Positions 50,988 to 58,574 of a DNA stretch of 64,000 nucleotides are shown here, piece by piece. The translations under genes were made by a program, and so were the position numbers. Each line of letters opens with the position of its first letter. The first letter of the stretch is position 1. The stretch spans positions 62,001-126,000 of the forward strand of contig NZ_DATMFT010000031.1 of NCBI RefSeq assembly GCF_035556095.1. Direction: 5' to 3'. Below the pieces are notes generated by a model, which saw only the letters and a program-made list of their open reading frames with translations, had not been told where the DNA came from and did no database searches. The stretch is from Parapedobacter sp035556095 (GTDB taxonomy: Bacteria > Bacteroidota > Bacteroidia > Sphingobacteriales > Sphingobacteriaceae).

Positions 50988-52391
50988 TTGTTTAATTCAA
51001 TTATAATCGTACTTAAAGGATATTGGGATAAGCTAGTAGGGAAACCCGATGAACTGCCGCGGCAGAATCGTGGATTTAATGTGGTATCGATATTCGTATT
51101 CCTACTGTTGGCTATTTTAATACCGGTCGATTGGTACCTCGGGTTGACTGAAATTGCAATCGTGTTGTTTGCTACCGAAGGAATGCTCGTGGTCATGTAT
51201 TGCCTTTCGAGATACCGTGGACTATATCAAACGGGTTTACAGGTTTACATGGCTTGGAGCTACCTGTTGATTACCTTCGTCTTTCTCTATAATGGCGGAA
51301 GTGCAGGCCCAGCACTTTATTTTTTTCTGTTATCTTATCAGCTTGTGGTCGTTTTTGCCAGTGAGCGCTTACAACGTATCGGTACGGTGCTACATCTCGT
51401 TTTCCCTGTCGGTCTGTTGGTGCTCGAATATTGGTATCCCGCGATGGTACTGGCCGGTTATCAAACCGAAAATGCCCGGTTGATTGACCTGGTTACATCG
51501 TTGCCCATTATCGTTGTGTCTATTTTCCTGACAACGCGGTATCTCCGGAAGGCCTATGAGCGCGAACGGGCTGCGGCGGACGCACGGGCAAAGCTGATTG
51601 AGCATCAAAGTGAACGGATCAAGAACCAAAATCGGTTACTGCAGGAGGCTAACCACGAGAAATTAGGGTTGATATCCATTTTGGGCCACGACCTAAGAAA
51701 CCCCCTGAATGCCATTACCGGCACATTGGAAATCCTATCGAAAGAAGAGCTTCCTCCGGAACAGGAGAGGGAACTAAGAGCGGACTTATTGGTGGCGGCG
51801 CGCAATACATCAGACTTACTGAATAATGTACTCTCGTGGGTGCTCGGACAGATAAAGGGGATTCATCCCGTGTTCACAGCCGTGGAGCCGACCATTGTAA
51901 TTGATCGGGTATTGGATGTTCAACGATTTATCGCCGAAAAAAAAGGAATAAACATTCGTGTAGATGCGACTATTAGTACCCAAGTGTATGTCGATGTGGA
52001 AATGCTGGAATTGATTATCCGCAATCTCCTAAGCAACGCCATTAAGTTTACGGCGCAGGGTGGTCTAGTAACCGTCGGCATAACTGAAAACTCCGAAGGG
52101 AATGAATGTATTATCTCCGTACAGGACAACGGTGTGGGGATGTCGGACGAGGACGTCAAGGAAATTTTCAATGGGCAGATCCAATCGACGTACGGTACTG
52201 AAAGCGAGAAGGGGATCGGTCTGGGCCTATTCTTGTGCCGTGAATTGATCCATCGGTTGAATGGAAAGATAAGGGTGGAAAGTGTACCTAGCATAGGCTC
52301 TACTTTCTACCTCACTTTGCCGATAACTCAGGCAACTGTGGTTGATGGCCGGGAAACCGCCGCCGTACCCAACGGCGAAGCATATGTTTAA
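50988..52391 (+). CDS. Membrane sensor histidine kinase
   Basis: A sensor kinase of about 467 aa. There is no ATG at the N-terminus; I use TTG at 50988, though an earlier TTG (50946) is possible. Six hydrophobic segments lie in residues ~32-185. After a coiled linker (~190-225) comes HisKA with the H-box ILGHDLRNPLNAITG (phospho-acceptor H234) and an HATPase_c domain with N-box LIIRNLLSNAIKFTA, G1 VQDNGVGMS and G2 GIGLGLFLCRE. No response regulator is adjacent, so its partner is elsewhere. It is divergent from the copper locus across the repeat-rich region, but a copper-sensing role is only a possibility; no metal ligands stand out in the sensor part. Confidence 0.88.
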   Translation: MFNSIIIVLKGYWDKLVGKPDELPRQNRGFNVVSIFVFLLLAILIPVDWYLGLTEIAIVLFATEGMLVVMYCLSRYRGLYQTGLQVYMAWSYLLITFVFLYNGGSAGPALYFFLLSYQLVVVFASERLQRIGTVLHLVFPVGLLVLEYWYPAMVLAGYQTENARLIDLVTSLPIIVVSIFLTTRYLRKAYERERAAADARAKLIEHQSERIKNQNRLLQEANHEKLGLISILGHDLRNPLNAITGTLEILSKEELPPEQERELRADLLVAARNTSDLLNNVLSWVLGQIKGIHPVFTAVEPTIVIDRVLDVQRFIAEKKGINIRVDATISTQVYVDVEMLELIIRNLLSNAIKFTAQGGLVTVGITENSEGNECIISVQDNGVGMSDEDVKEIFNGQIQSTYGTESEKGIGLGLFLCRELIHRLNGKIRVESVPSIGSTFYLTLPITQATVVDGRETAAVPNGEAYV

Positions 52392-52426
52392 TTTGATTTT
52401 ATCAATAAATAATTAGATGAAATATT

Positions 52427-53401
52427 ATGGAAGTAAGATGGGGAATAATCGGCGCAGGAGATGTGACCGAGGTGAAAAGTGGTCCGGCATTCCAACAAGT
52501 GGAACATTCACAGCTGGTCGCGGTGATGCGCCGGGATGCTGATAAAGCAAAAAGCTATGCCGAGCGCCATGGTGTACCACGATGGTATACCGACGCGCAA
52601 CAGCTCATTGACGACCCGGAAGTGAACGCGATCTATATCGCTACACCACCCGATACCCACGCGCGCTATGCCAACGCCGCACTACAAGCCGGCAAGCCGG
52701 TATACCTCGAGAAGCCGATGACATTGAACAGCCGTGAAGCGAAGGAATTGGTGGAAACACAACAGACATGCGGTGTGGAATTATCCGTCGCGCACTACCG
52801 TAGGGAACAGCCCTACTTCAAAAAGTTGAAGGAACTGATTGAAGGACACATCGGCACGCCACGGATTGCCAATTTACGGTACTTCCAGCGGCCGCTCGCC
52901 ACGGAGATGTTGCAGTCGCCAGGGATGCAATGGCGGCTCAATCCAAACCGGTCCGGTGGGGGCCTGTTCCACGATTTGGCACCGCACCAAATCGACCTCA
53001 TGCATTATTTTTTTGGAAACGTCGCTTCGAGCAGCGGTATAGCCCGCAACCAAGCGAAGGTATATGGTGCCGCCGACGTGGTGTCGGGGCAGATTTGGTT
53101 TGAAAGTGACTTGCTTTTCACCGGGCATTGGGCCTTTAACGTGGCTGAGAAATGCGACATATGTGAAGTGGTCGGTTCGGAAGGAAAGGTATCGTTTTCG
53201 GTATTTGATTACCGACCCATCGAACTGATAAACGATCAGGGCCTGCAACGTTTCGATTTCGACCCATTGCCGCATGTGCAACTACCGATGATTGCCGCGG
53301 TGGTTTCGTACATTCGGGGAGTGGGGCCCAATCCGTGCAGCGTAGAGGAAGGGTACAACGTGATGCAAGTGTTGGATCGTTTCGTGGAGGACTATGGCTA
53401 G
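52427..53401 (+). CDS. Gfo/Idh/MocA-family NAD(P)-dependent oxidoreductase
   Basis: A 324-aa cytosolic dehydrogenase. The N-terminal Rossmann fold opens with VRWGIIGAGDVTEVKSGPAF (GxGxxx), and the cofactor/catalytic EKPM motif follows (PVYLEKPMTLNS). The C-terminal alpha/beta domain has the conserved GGGLFHDLAPHQIDLMHYFFG with a His where the family keeps its catalytic residue. These enzymes oxidise or reduce sugars, inositols or related polyols. It overlaps the next gene by 8 bases and is probably cotranscribed with it, which suggests a linked carbohydrate or ketoacid pathway. Substrate unknown. Confidence 0.9.
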   Translation: MEVRWGIIGAGDVTEVKSGPAFQQVEHSQLVAVMRRDADKAKSYAERHGVPRWYTDAQQLIDDPEVNAIYIATPPDTHARYANAALQAGKPVYLEKPMTLNSREAKELVETQQTCGVELSVAHYRREQPYFKKLKELIEGHIGTPRIANLRYFQRPLATEMLQSPGMQWRLNPNRSGGGLFHDLAPHQIDLMHYFFGNVASSSGIARNQAKVYGAADVVSGQIWFESDLLFTGHWAFNVAEKCDICEVVGSEGKVSFSVFDYRPIELINDQGLQRFDFDPLPHVQLPMIAAVVSYIRGVGPNPCSVEEGYNVMQVLDRFVEDYG

Positions 53402-54629
53402 CCTTCAAAAATCCATTGTACTCTTGGGGTGCTTTGATACCAAAGGGCCTGATTTCTCGTTCCTCCGCGCTTGCATATTGGCACATAATGAATCGGTAAT
53501 CACCATCGATACAGGCACGTATGGCAATAGAGCTGATTTTCCGGTCGATTTCGAAGCTGACCACGTCGCGTCAGCTGCTGGCCATACCCTTGCAGAACTA
53601 CGTGAGCGTGCTGATCGGGGTTATACCGTCGATGTGATGGGACGGGGTGGGGCCAGCGTCCTGAAGCGTCTCCATGAGGCGGGTAAACTGAAAGCAGTGA
53701 TGGGGATGGGCGGCGGCGGTGGAACCTATATTGCCCTGGCCGCCATGCAAGCAGTTCCACTTGGCATTCCGAAGCTGTGCCTCAGCACGGTGGCTTCAAA
53801 GGATCTCTCACGGCAGGTAGGAAGTAAAGATATCGTATTGATGCCGTCAGTTGTGGATGTTGCCGGACTGAACAGCATCAGCCGGATGCTGATAAAACAG
53901 GCAGCGGCTGCCTTATGTGGAATGGCAAATACGCAGGGCGAAACCGAAGTCGCAGATACCTATGGTAGGGTTGCCATTTCCATGTTTGGCAACACCACCG
54001 CCTGCGTAACGGCTTGCACGGAGTTGCTGCAAGCGCGCGGATATGAGGTGTGTGTATTCCACGCCAACGGGGTGGGTGGACAAACCATGGAATCACTTAT
54101 TAATGAGGGGTGTTTTGATGGCGTGCTAGACGTCACAACCACTGAGTTGGCCGACGAACTTTGCGGCGGTATTTGTAGTGCAGGCCCAGTCCGCTTGGAG
54201 GCAGCTGCCCGATGCGGTGTGCCACAGGTGGTGGCCCCAGGGTGCTTGGATATGGTTAATTTTGCCCACCTAGATACGGTGCCTGCACGGTATCGTCAAC
54301 GCCAGCTATACAGCTGGGCGCCCGATGTAACACTGATGCGCACGGACGCCGATGAAAATCAACAACTGGCAAGGCTACTGACAAGCAAACTGAATCGTGC
54401 TAAAGCGCCGGTAACCATCCTTCTGCCTAACCAGGGACTGTCTCAAATCGATACTGAGGGCGGTGTTTTTGCAGCATCTGAGACGAACCGTACACTGTTC
54501 GATACGATACGCGAGACAGCAAGTGATCGCTTAGCGGTAACTGAACTGCCTGTGCACATCAATGACGCGGCATTTGCCAGTCAGGCAGTGGAGACGTTGC
54601 TCCGCCTCATGAGGAGCCGAAAGGCATAA
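53394..54629 (+). CDS. UPF0261/Tm-1-like ATP-binding domain protein
   Basis: A 411-aa protein of the UPF0261 family, known as the N-terminal half of the tomato Tm-1 protein. Marks are IVLLGCFDTKGPDFSFLRAC at the start, the Gly-rich VMGMGGGGGTYIALAAMQ (~100-120), CLSTVASKDLSRQVGSKDI, an FGNTTACVTACTELL segment and the late LLPNQGLSQIDTEGG. The biochemical role in bacteria is not known; the domain binds nucleotide. It overlaps the oxidoreductase by 8 bases and is followed by a TIM-barrel gene that corresponds to the other half of Tm-1. Confidence 0.88.
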   Translation: MASLQKSIVLLGCFDTKGPDFSFLRACILAHNESVITIDTGTYGNRADFPVDFEADHVASAAGHTLAELRERADRGYTVDVMGRGGASVLKRLHEAGKLKAVMGMGGGGGTYIALAAMQAVPLGIPKLCLSTVASKDLSRQVGSKDIVLMPSVVDVAGLNSISRMLIKQAAAALCGMANTQGETEVADTYGRVAISMFGNTTACVTACTELLQARGYEVCVFHANGVGGQTMESLINEGCFDGVLDVTTTELADELCGGICSAGPVRLEAAARCGVPQVVAPGCLDMVNFAHLDTVPARYRQRQLYSWAPDVTLMRTDADENQQLARLLTSKLNRAKAPVTILLPNQGLSQIDTEGGVFAASETNRTLFDTIRETASDRLAVTELPVHINDAAFASQAVETLLRLMRSRKA

Positions 54630-54700
54630 CTCCCTACTTGATTTGCGTATGTTGGGAAACTTGCCGACCTTCGTGCCACAGACAAAAAACGATTTTAACT

Positions 54701-55561
54701 ATGCCAAATCCATGGACCGGGGTGGGTAACCCTTATACGAAACAGGAAGTAAGGGAGCGCTTGCAACAGACGCTGGCCGATAAGAAAGCTATCATTGCGG
54801 CTGGCGCAGGCACTGGCATCAGCGCCAAATTCATTGAGCGCGGTGGTGCGGACTTGATCATCATTTATAATTCTGGGCGTTTCCGAATGGCGGGGCATGG
54901 TTCAACCGCCGGGTTGATGGCTTATGGCGACGCGAATGCGGAGGCAATGGAAATTGGCGAATTTGAGGTGTTGCCCGTGGTAAATGAAGTACCGGTAATC
55001 TGTGGCGTGCATGGGTCTGATCCGAGACGCCGCATGTGGCACCATCTACTGAAAGTGAAGGATATGGGTTTTTCGGGCGTCAATAACTTCCCTACCCATT
55101 CCATCGTAGACGGCCATTTCAGGCACGTGTTAGAGGAGACGGGCATGGGCTTTTCCAAGGAAGTAGAGATGATTAGGCTAGCTACGAAAATGGATTTGTT
55201 TTCGATTGTATATGTAGCCACGGCAGAGGAAGCTAAGCAAATGGCGGATGCAGGTGCGGATGCAATCATTTCGCACGTAGGCACTACGGTAGGTGGGTCC
55301 ATCGGGGTGGTCAATGCCTCGCGCAGCATGGATTTTGCGGTCGAACGCACACAGGAAATCATTGAAGCAGGCCGATCGGTCAATCCTGAGGTCTTTTTCC
55401 TTGCCCACGGTGGCCCGATTAATACACCGGACGATGTGCGTTGGGTGCTAGACCGTACCGATGTACAAGGTTTTGTGGGAGCGTCGTCGTTGGAACGAAT
55501 GGGAGTGGAAGAGTCACTTACCGAGTTGACACGCTCATTTAAAGCGTTGACGTTGAAATAG
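54701..55561 (+). CDS. PEP-hydrolase-like TIM-barrel protein (Tm-1 C-terminal half)
   Basis: The ATG at 54701 (MPNPWTGVGNPYTKQEV) is the family start; the frame runs 21 codons further upstream without coding character. The 286-aa product is a TIM barrel of the phosphoenolpyruvate-hydrolase-like family: AAGAGTGISAKFIERGGADLIIIYNSGRFR, PVICGVHGSDPRRRMWHHL, GFSGVNNFPTHSIVDGHFR, DAIISHVGTTVGGSIG and VFFLAHGGPINTPDDV. In bacteria these sit next to UPF0261 genes; in plants the two are fused. Reaction not established. It is 71 bases after its partner. Confidence 0.88.
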   Translation: MPNPWTGVGNPYTKQEVRERLQQTLADKKAIIAAGAGTGISAKFIERGGADLIIIYNSGRFRMAGHGSTAGLMAYGDANAEAMEIGEFEVLPVVNEVPVICGVHGSDPRRRMWHHLLKVKDMGFSGVNNFPTHSIVDGHFRHVLEETGMGFSKEVEMIRLATKMDLFSIVYVATAEEAKQMADAGADAIISHVGTTVGGSIGVVNASRSMDFAVERTQEIIEAGRSVNPEVFFLAHGGPINTPDDVRWVLDRTDVQGFVGASSLERMGVEESLTELTRSFKALTLK

Positions 55562-55572
55562 TATTCCATCGG

Positions 55573-56580
55573 CTACGCCGGCAACGATACGATAAAACTG
55601 GTGCCGGTTTTGCCATCGCTTTCCATCTCAATGGTGCCGCCATGCAATTCGATGATTGTTTTGGTAAGGTACAAACCCAGACCGGTTGTCGGCTCACCTG
55701 CCGTACCGGGGCGCCTGGCCTTGGTGAATTTATCGAATATACGCTCTCGCATGTGTTCGGGGATGCCAATGCCTGTATCTCGCACAACAAGAAATACGCG
55801 GTCGCCAGGAGCTGCACGGGTGGATAACGTGATGGTACCACCGGGGTGCGAGAACTTAATGCTGTTTGAAAGCATATTGTGGATTGCCCGTTTCAGTTTG
55901 TGGCGGTCTACCCTAACATTGAGGTTGCTGTAAAGCTGTTTGGATAGTACCAACTGCTTACTGTTCAGTTGCTCGGACAATGATGCCGCGCATCCGTCAA
56001 CCAACTCGTCAATATTCTCCGTTTCCAGTATAAGTGTTTCTGTGGGCGACTGTTCCGTGGTGAGGATGTCTTTTATGAGTATCTGCGCATAGTCGCAGCT
56101 TTCGCTCAATTTGTCGATCAGTTCCTGATGTTTGCGCAATGCGGGGTCAGCCCTAAGAATGGTGCCTAGCATGGTAATGGATGCAATGGGGCTGCGTAGG
56201 TCGTGTGCAGCAGCCAGCAGTGCGGCCCGTTGTTTTTCGTGATCGATATATAAGTGGGTAAGCAGGTCTATTTGTTTGATTATACCGTAGAAGCTTCCTT
56301 TGAATGTAACGGGCAGAGCGGTGGCACCGGTTGCTTTCATTCGGTTCAATACTGAACTGATCGACTCGTTGGAGTTCACTGACGGCCATGGGCCTAAGCA
56401 GTCAACTACAATTTGGTGCCGTTTCATGGCGAGGTCCGATGCCGTGAGGATACCTATGGGTTTTTCATTTTCAACCACAACCAACACATCCGCGGTGCGC
56501 AAAAGATCCGTGGCGTAACCAGTCCCGGCATAAGCATCGATTGTAGTGTACTGTTTGGTTATTAATGACTGTATATTCAT
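55573..56580 (-). CDS. Histidine kinase with N-terminal CBS domain pair
   Basis: A cytosolic kinase of 335 aa (from ATG 56580; an ATG four codons earlier is separated by eight G). Residues 1-110 form a CBS pair (LITKQYTTIDAYAGTGYATDLLRT, PIGILTASDLAM, a second unit with VLNRMKATGATALPV), the nucleotide-sensing Bateman module. HisKA has the H-box AAAHDLRSPIASIT with H126. HATPase_c shows HNMLSNSIKFSHPGG, VRDTGIGIP and TTGLGLYLTKTIIEL. It has no membrane helix, so it probably senses an adenine nucleotide or similar ligand. Downstream partner unknown. It follows the small protein at 56606 by 25 bases or less. Confidence 0.9.
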   Translation of the reverse strand: MNIQSLITKQYTTIDAYAGTGYATDLLRTADVLVVVENEKPIGILTASDLAMKRHQIVVDCLGPWPSVNSNESISSVLNRMKATGATALPVTFKGSFYGIIKQIDLLTHLYIDHEKQRAALLAAAHDLRSPIASITMLGTILRADPALRKHQELIDKLSESCDYAQILIKDILTTEQSPTETLILETENIDELVDGCAASLSEQLNSKQLVLSKQLYSNLNVRVDRHKLKRAIHNMLSNSIKFSHPGGTITLSTRAAPGDRVFLVVRDTGIGIPEHMRERIFDKFTKARRPGTAGEPTTGLGLYLTKTIIELHGGTIEMESDGKTGTSFIVSLPA

Positions 56581-56582
56581 CG

Positions 56583-56590
56583 CCCCCCCC
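56583..56590 (-). repeat. Run of eight G between two candidate starts of the CBS kinase
   Basis: On the minus strand ATG-G8-CG-ATG. The second ATG is in frame with the first; a one-base change in the G run would shut down the upstream start but leave the downstream one. Confidence 0.7.
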
Positions 56591-56605
56591 ATTTTCTGTT
56601 TCGTC

Positions 56606-56947
56606 TTAACTATTGAGGTTGTTCATGGATATTCGAACGTGCATATCCAGCTGTATCAACTCACCCTCACCGACATGCTCAAAAACATGCTGGTGTAGGA
56701 TGTGCATAATGCGTTCAATAGGGATTTTGGTGAGGATTCGCTGGTTGATGTAGACAGCCTCGATACCTTCGTGCCCTACCTCCGAGTCGACCGGTTGGAA
56801 CGTACCCGGTGCCAAAAGCTCCAGCGACCTGCCCAAGCCGCGCTTGCCCTGTGCCGCATTTTTTGCCAGGATCAATACGTCATGTTGCAGGGGTAGCTTG
56901 AGTGTCTCGAAGCTGATATCGATGCCGTATGTCTTGCCGGTGTGCAT
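56606..56947 (-). CDS. Small hypothetical protein upstream of the CBS kinase
   Basis: A 113-aa protein I cannot place in a family. It starts MHTGKTYGIDISFETLKLPLQHDV and ends LIQLDMHVRISMNNLNS. It has no signal peptide, no membrane helix and only a mixed alpha/beta pattern, with a run of His residues (MHILHQHVFEHVGEG) that might bind metal. It lies in the same operon as the CBS-domain kinase and may modulate it. Start: the ATG at 56947. Confidence 0.6.
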   Translation of the reverse strand: MHTGKTYGIDISFETLKLPLQHDVLILAKNAAQGKRGLGRSLELLAPGTFQPVDSEVGHEGIEAVYINQRILTKIPIERIMHILHQHVFEHVGEGELIQLDMHVRISMNNLNS

Positions 56948-57112
56948 TTTAGTTTGCGCATTGGTGGGGTGCCACGTTATGCCAGCCCCGATTGCTAAGT
57001 GACGGCAAAGGTAAAAACGCCTGCTTTTTTTGCAAGGATAAACCGCTTGATAATCAGATAATGTAGTGGATTGCCGACAAGCGCACAGCTTGACGGAATA
57101 CGGCGGAGGTAC

Positions 57113-58204
57113 TTACCGATTTGTCTTTATCCGCAATACTTGCTGATGATTGGTGATATATAGCGTTTTTTCGTCGGCAGATAATGCGACATTGGATGCG
57201 GCTTTATCCAGTTTTATTTTGCCCAATACACGGCCTGTGCGATTGAATATCCAAATACCGCCGGGCCCGCTGGCGAACACGGTGCCGTTTTTGGTGATTT
57301 TCAGTCCGTCGGGCAATCCAGGTAAGCCTTCACGCTCATCAGTGGCGCTGTAAAACAATGTCGGTATAGTTTGAGCATTATGCAGATCGAGCAAGTACCA
57401 GTTGGCCGCATTCGGGTCGGAACTGGCAATCAATAGGGTATGTCCATCGGGGAAGAATGCTATGCCATTGGGTCTGGTGATGCTATCGGTCAATAAAACA
57501 ACTTCGCCCTTCTGCGTTACCTTATACACGCCATTGTAAGGAATTTCTTTTGTGGGGTCTTCATCGTTTTGTGTTGGCAGCCCGTAGGGCGGATCCGTAA
57601 AAAACAGTTCGCCGGACGCGTTGTAAACAGCATCGTTGGGACTGTTGAAACGCATGCCTTCATGATGGCTGGCCAAGGTCGAAAAGGTGGCTGCCGGTTT
57701 ATCTAACGGCACGTCCATCCGTGCCAGCTGCCGGTCGCCATGCTGGCAAAGTACCAAGTTACCGTCGTTGTCCAGCAATAACCCGTTGCTGCCAGGTTCT
57801 TTGCTCTGGCTGGGTTCGGTTCCGGTATAGCCGCTCGGTTGCAGGTATACTTCTGTGTCCCCTTCTTCGGTCCATTTATAAATCGTATTTGCCGGCACAT
57901 CAGAGAACAATAATAGCTGCTCGGTTTCCACCCACAGCGGCCCCTCGCTCCAATGAAAGCCTTCGGCAATGATTTCAATCGTTGCATTGGTGTCTATGAT
58001 GGCGTCCATAGCGGGGTCGAGGCGTTCGATACTCCCAGTGGTTTTATAGGCGGATTGGTGGGGTTGCTGGGTATTATTGCAGGCCATCGTCATGATGAGT
58101 GCGAATGGAATAAATATAAAATTGATGTGCTTTGCTGCCTGTAGCCATCGAGACTGTTGGTCTGTATGTCTTTGGGGCATGGTTACGTTTGATGTCGTAA
58201 ACAT
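57113..58204 (-). CDS. SMP-30/gluconolactonase-like lipoprotein
   Basis: I take the ATG at 58204, which has an AGGAAAG ribosome site; the open frame upstream has no coding look. The 363-aa product has a lipobox ALIMTMACNN (Cys 42, an N-region longer than usual; a start at 58180 gives Cys 34). The six-blade SMP-30 propeller shows EGFHWSEGPLWVETEQLLLFSDVPAN, the metal-site SPNDAVYNASGELFFTDPPYGL, TRPNGIAFFPDGHTLLIASSD and DGLKITKNGTVFASGPGGIW. The enzyme hydrolyses sugar lactones with a divalent metal. It starts the minus strand just before the thr operon, divergent from it. Confidence 0.88.
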   Translation of the reverse strand: MFTTSNVTMPQRHTDQQSRWLQAAKHINFIFIPFALIMTMACNNTQQPHQSAYKTTGSIERLDPAMDAIIDTNATIEIIAEGFHWSEGPLWVETEQLLLFSDVPANTIYKWTEEGDTEVYLQPSGYTGTEPSQSKEPGSNGLLLDNDGNLVLCQHGDRQLARMDVPLDKPAATFSTLASHHEGMRFNSPNDAVYNASGELFFTDPPYGLPTQNDEDPTKEIPYNGVYKVTQKGEVVLLTDSITRPNGIAFFPDGHTLLIASSDPNAANWYLLDLHNAQTIPTLFYSATDEREGLPGLPDGLKITKNGTVFASGPGGIWIFNRTGRVLGKIKLDKAASNVALSADEKTLYITNHQQVLRIKTNR

Positions 58205-58366
58205 AGGTTCTTTCCTGTTTGTTTGGCTAAAGGTATTAAATTTTATCGAGGTATTTTCGGAGTTGGCTTTCCGAGCTCGGTTTGTACTTGAATTAGCCCG
58301 TCTGAAGCCGCCTTGGTGTCCAAGAAAAGGACGGAATGAGCTAATGGTAAAAAAAGGATATTTTTC

Positions 58367-58397
58367 TTGCAAATTTCAAAATAAAGGGTTTCCTTTG
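58367..58397 (+). promoter_or_regulatory. Candidate thr operon promoter
   Basis: TTG at 58367-58369 and TTCCTTTG at 58390-58397 (one mismatch to TAnnTTTG), 20 bases apart. The start would be about 58404, 13 bases before the leader GTG. Confidence 0.35.
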
Positions 58398-58416
58398 TCG
58401 CGGAAATATCAATACA

Positions 58417-58479
58417 GTGAACAGAAAAACGACCATTACAACAACGATTACCACCGGGTATAATACGCGGAGGAAGTAA
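58417..58479 (+). CDS. thrL: Thr operon leader peptide (20 aa)
   Basis: A GTG-started 20-codon frame reading (M)NRKTTITTTITTGYNTRRK. Eight of 20 residues are Thr and two are Ile, and the TTITTTITT core parallels the E. coli thr leader (TTITTTITITTGNG). It ends at 58479, about 30 bases before the terminator stem, and its last codons overlap the antiterminator segment. It senses charged threonyl- and isoleucyl-tRNA through ribosome stalling; the mechanism is the known one for thrL and is inferred here from layout. Confidence 0.85.
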   Translation: MNRKTTITTTITTGYNTRRK

Positions 58480-58511
58480 GTTTATGTTGTAGTCGTAACG
58501 ATAAAAACCAT

Positions 58512-58545
58512 AAAGCGCCTTCCTCGAGTAGAGGAGGGCGTTTTT
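58512..58545 (+). terminator. Attenuator terminator before thrA
   Basis: CGCCTTCCTC (58516-58525) pairs with GAGGAGGGCG (58531-58540) over ten positions (one G-U), five-base loop, AAA before and TTTTT after. It ends 30 bases before the thrA start. Confidence 0.88.
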
Positions 58546-58574
58546 AGTTTCAACGCGAAGGTATAGGAAATAAC

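Larger units (their letters stand above)
58205..58574 (+). promoter_or_regulatory. Threonine operon leader region (attenuator)
   Basis: The 370-base gap between the divergent SMP-30 gene and thrA holds a weak promoter (58367-58397), a 20-codon Thr/Ile-rich leader peptide (58417-58479), an antiterminator segment and a terminator. A stalled ribosome on the leader Thr codons should free GAGGAAG (58470-58476) to pair with CTTCCTC (58519-58525), which blocks the terminator stem. Confidence 0.75.

Noticed and set aside
58077..58463. 128-codon plus-strand frame over the SMP-30 gene start and thr leader
   Set aside because: It overlaps the real gene and a different frame of the leader; low-complexity end, no start signal.
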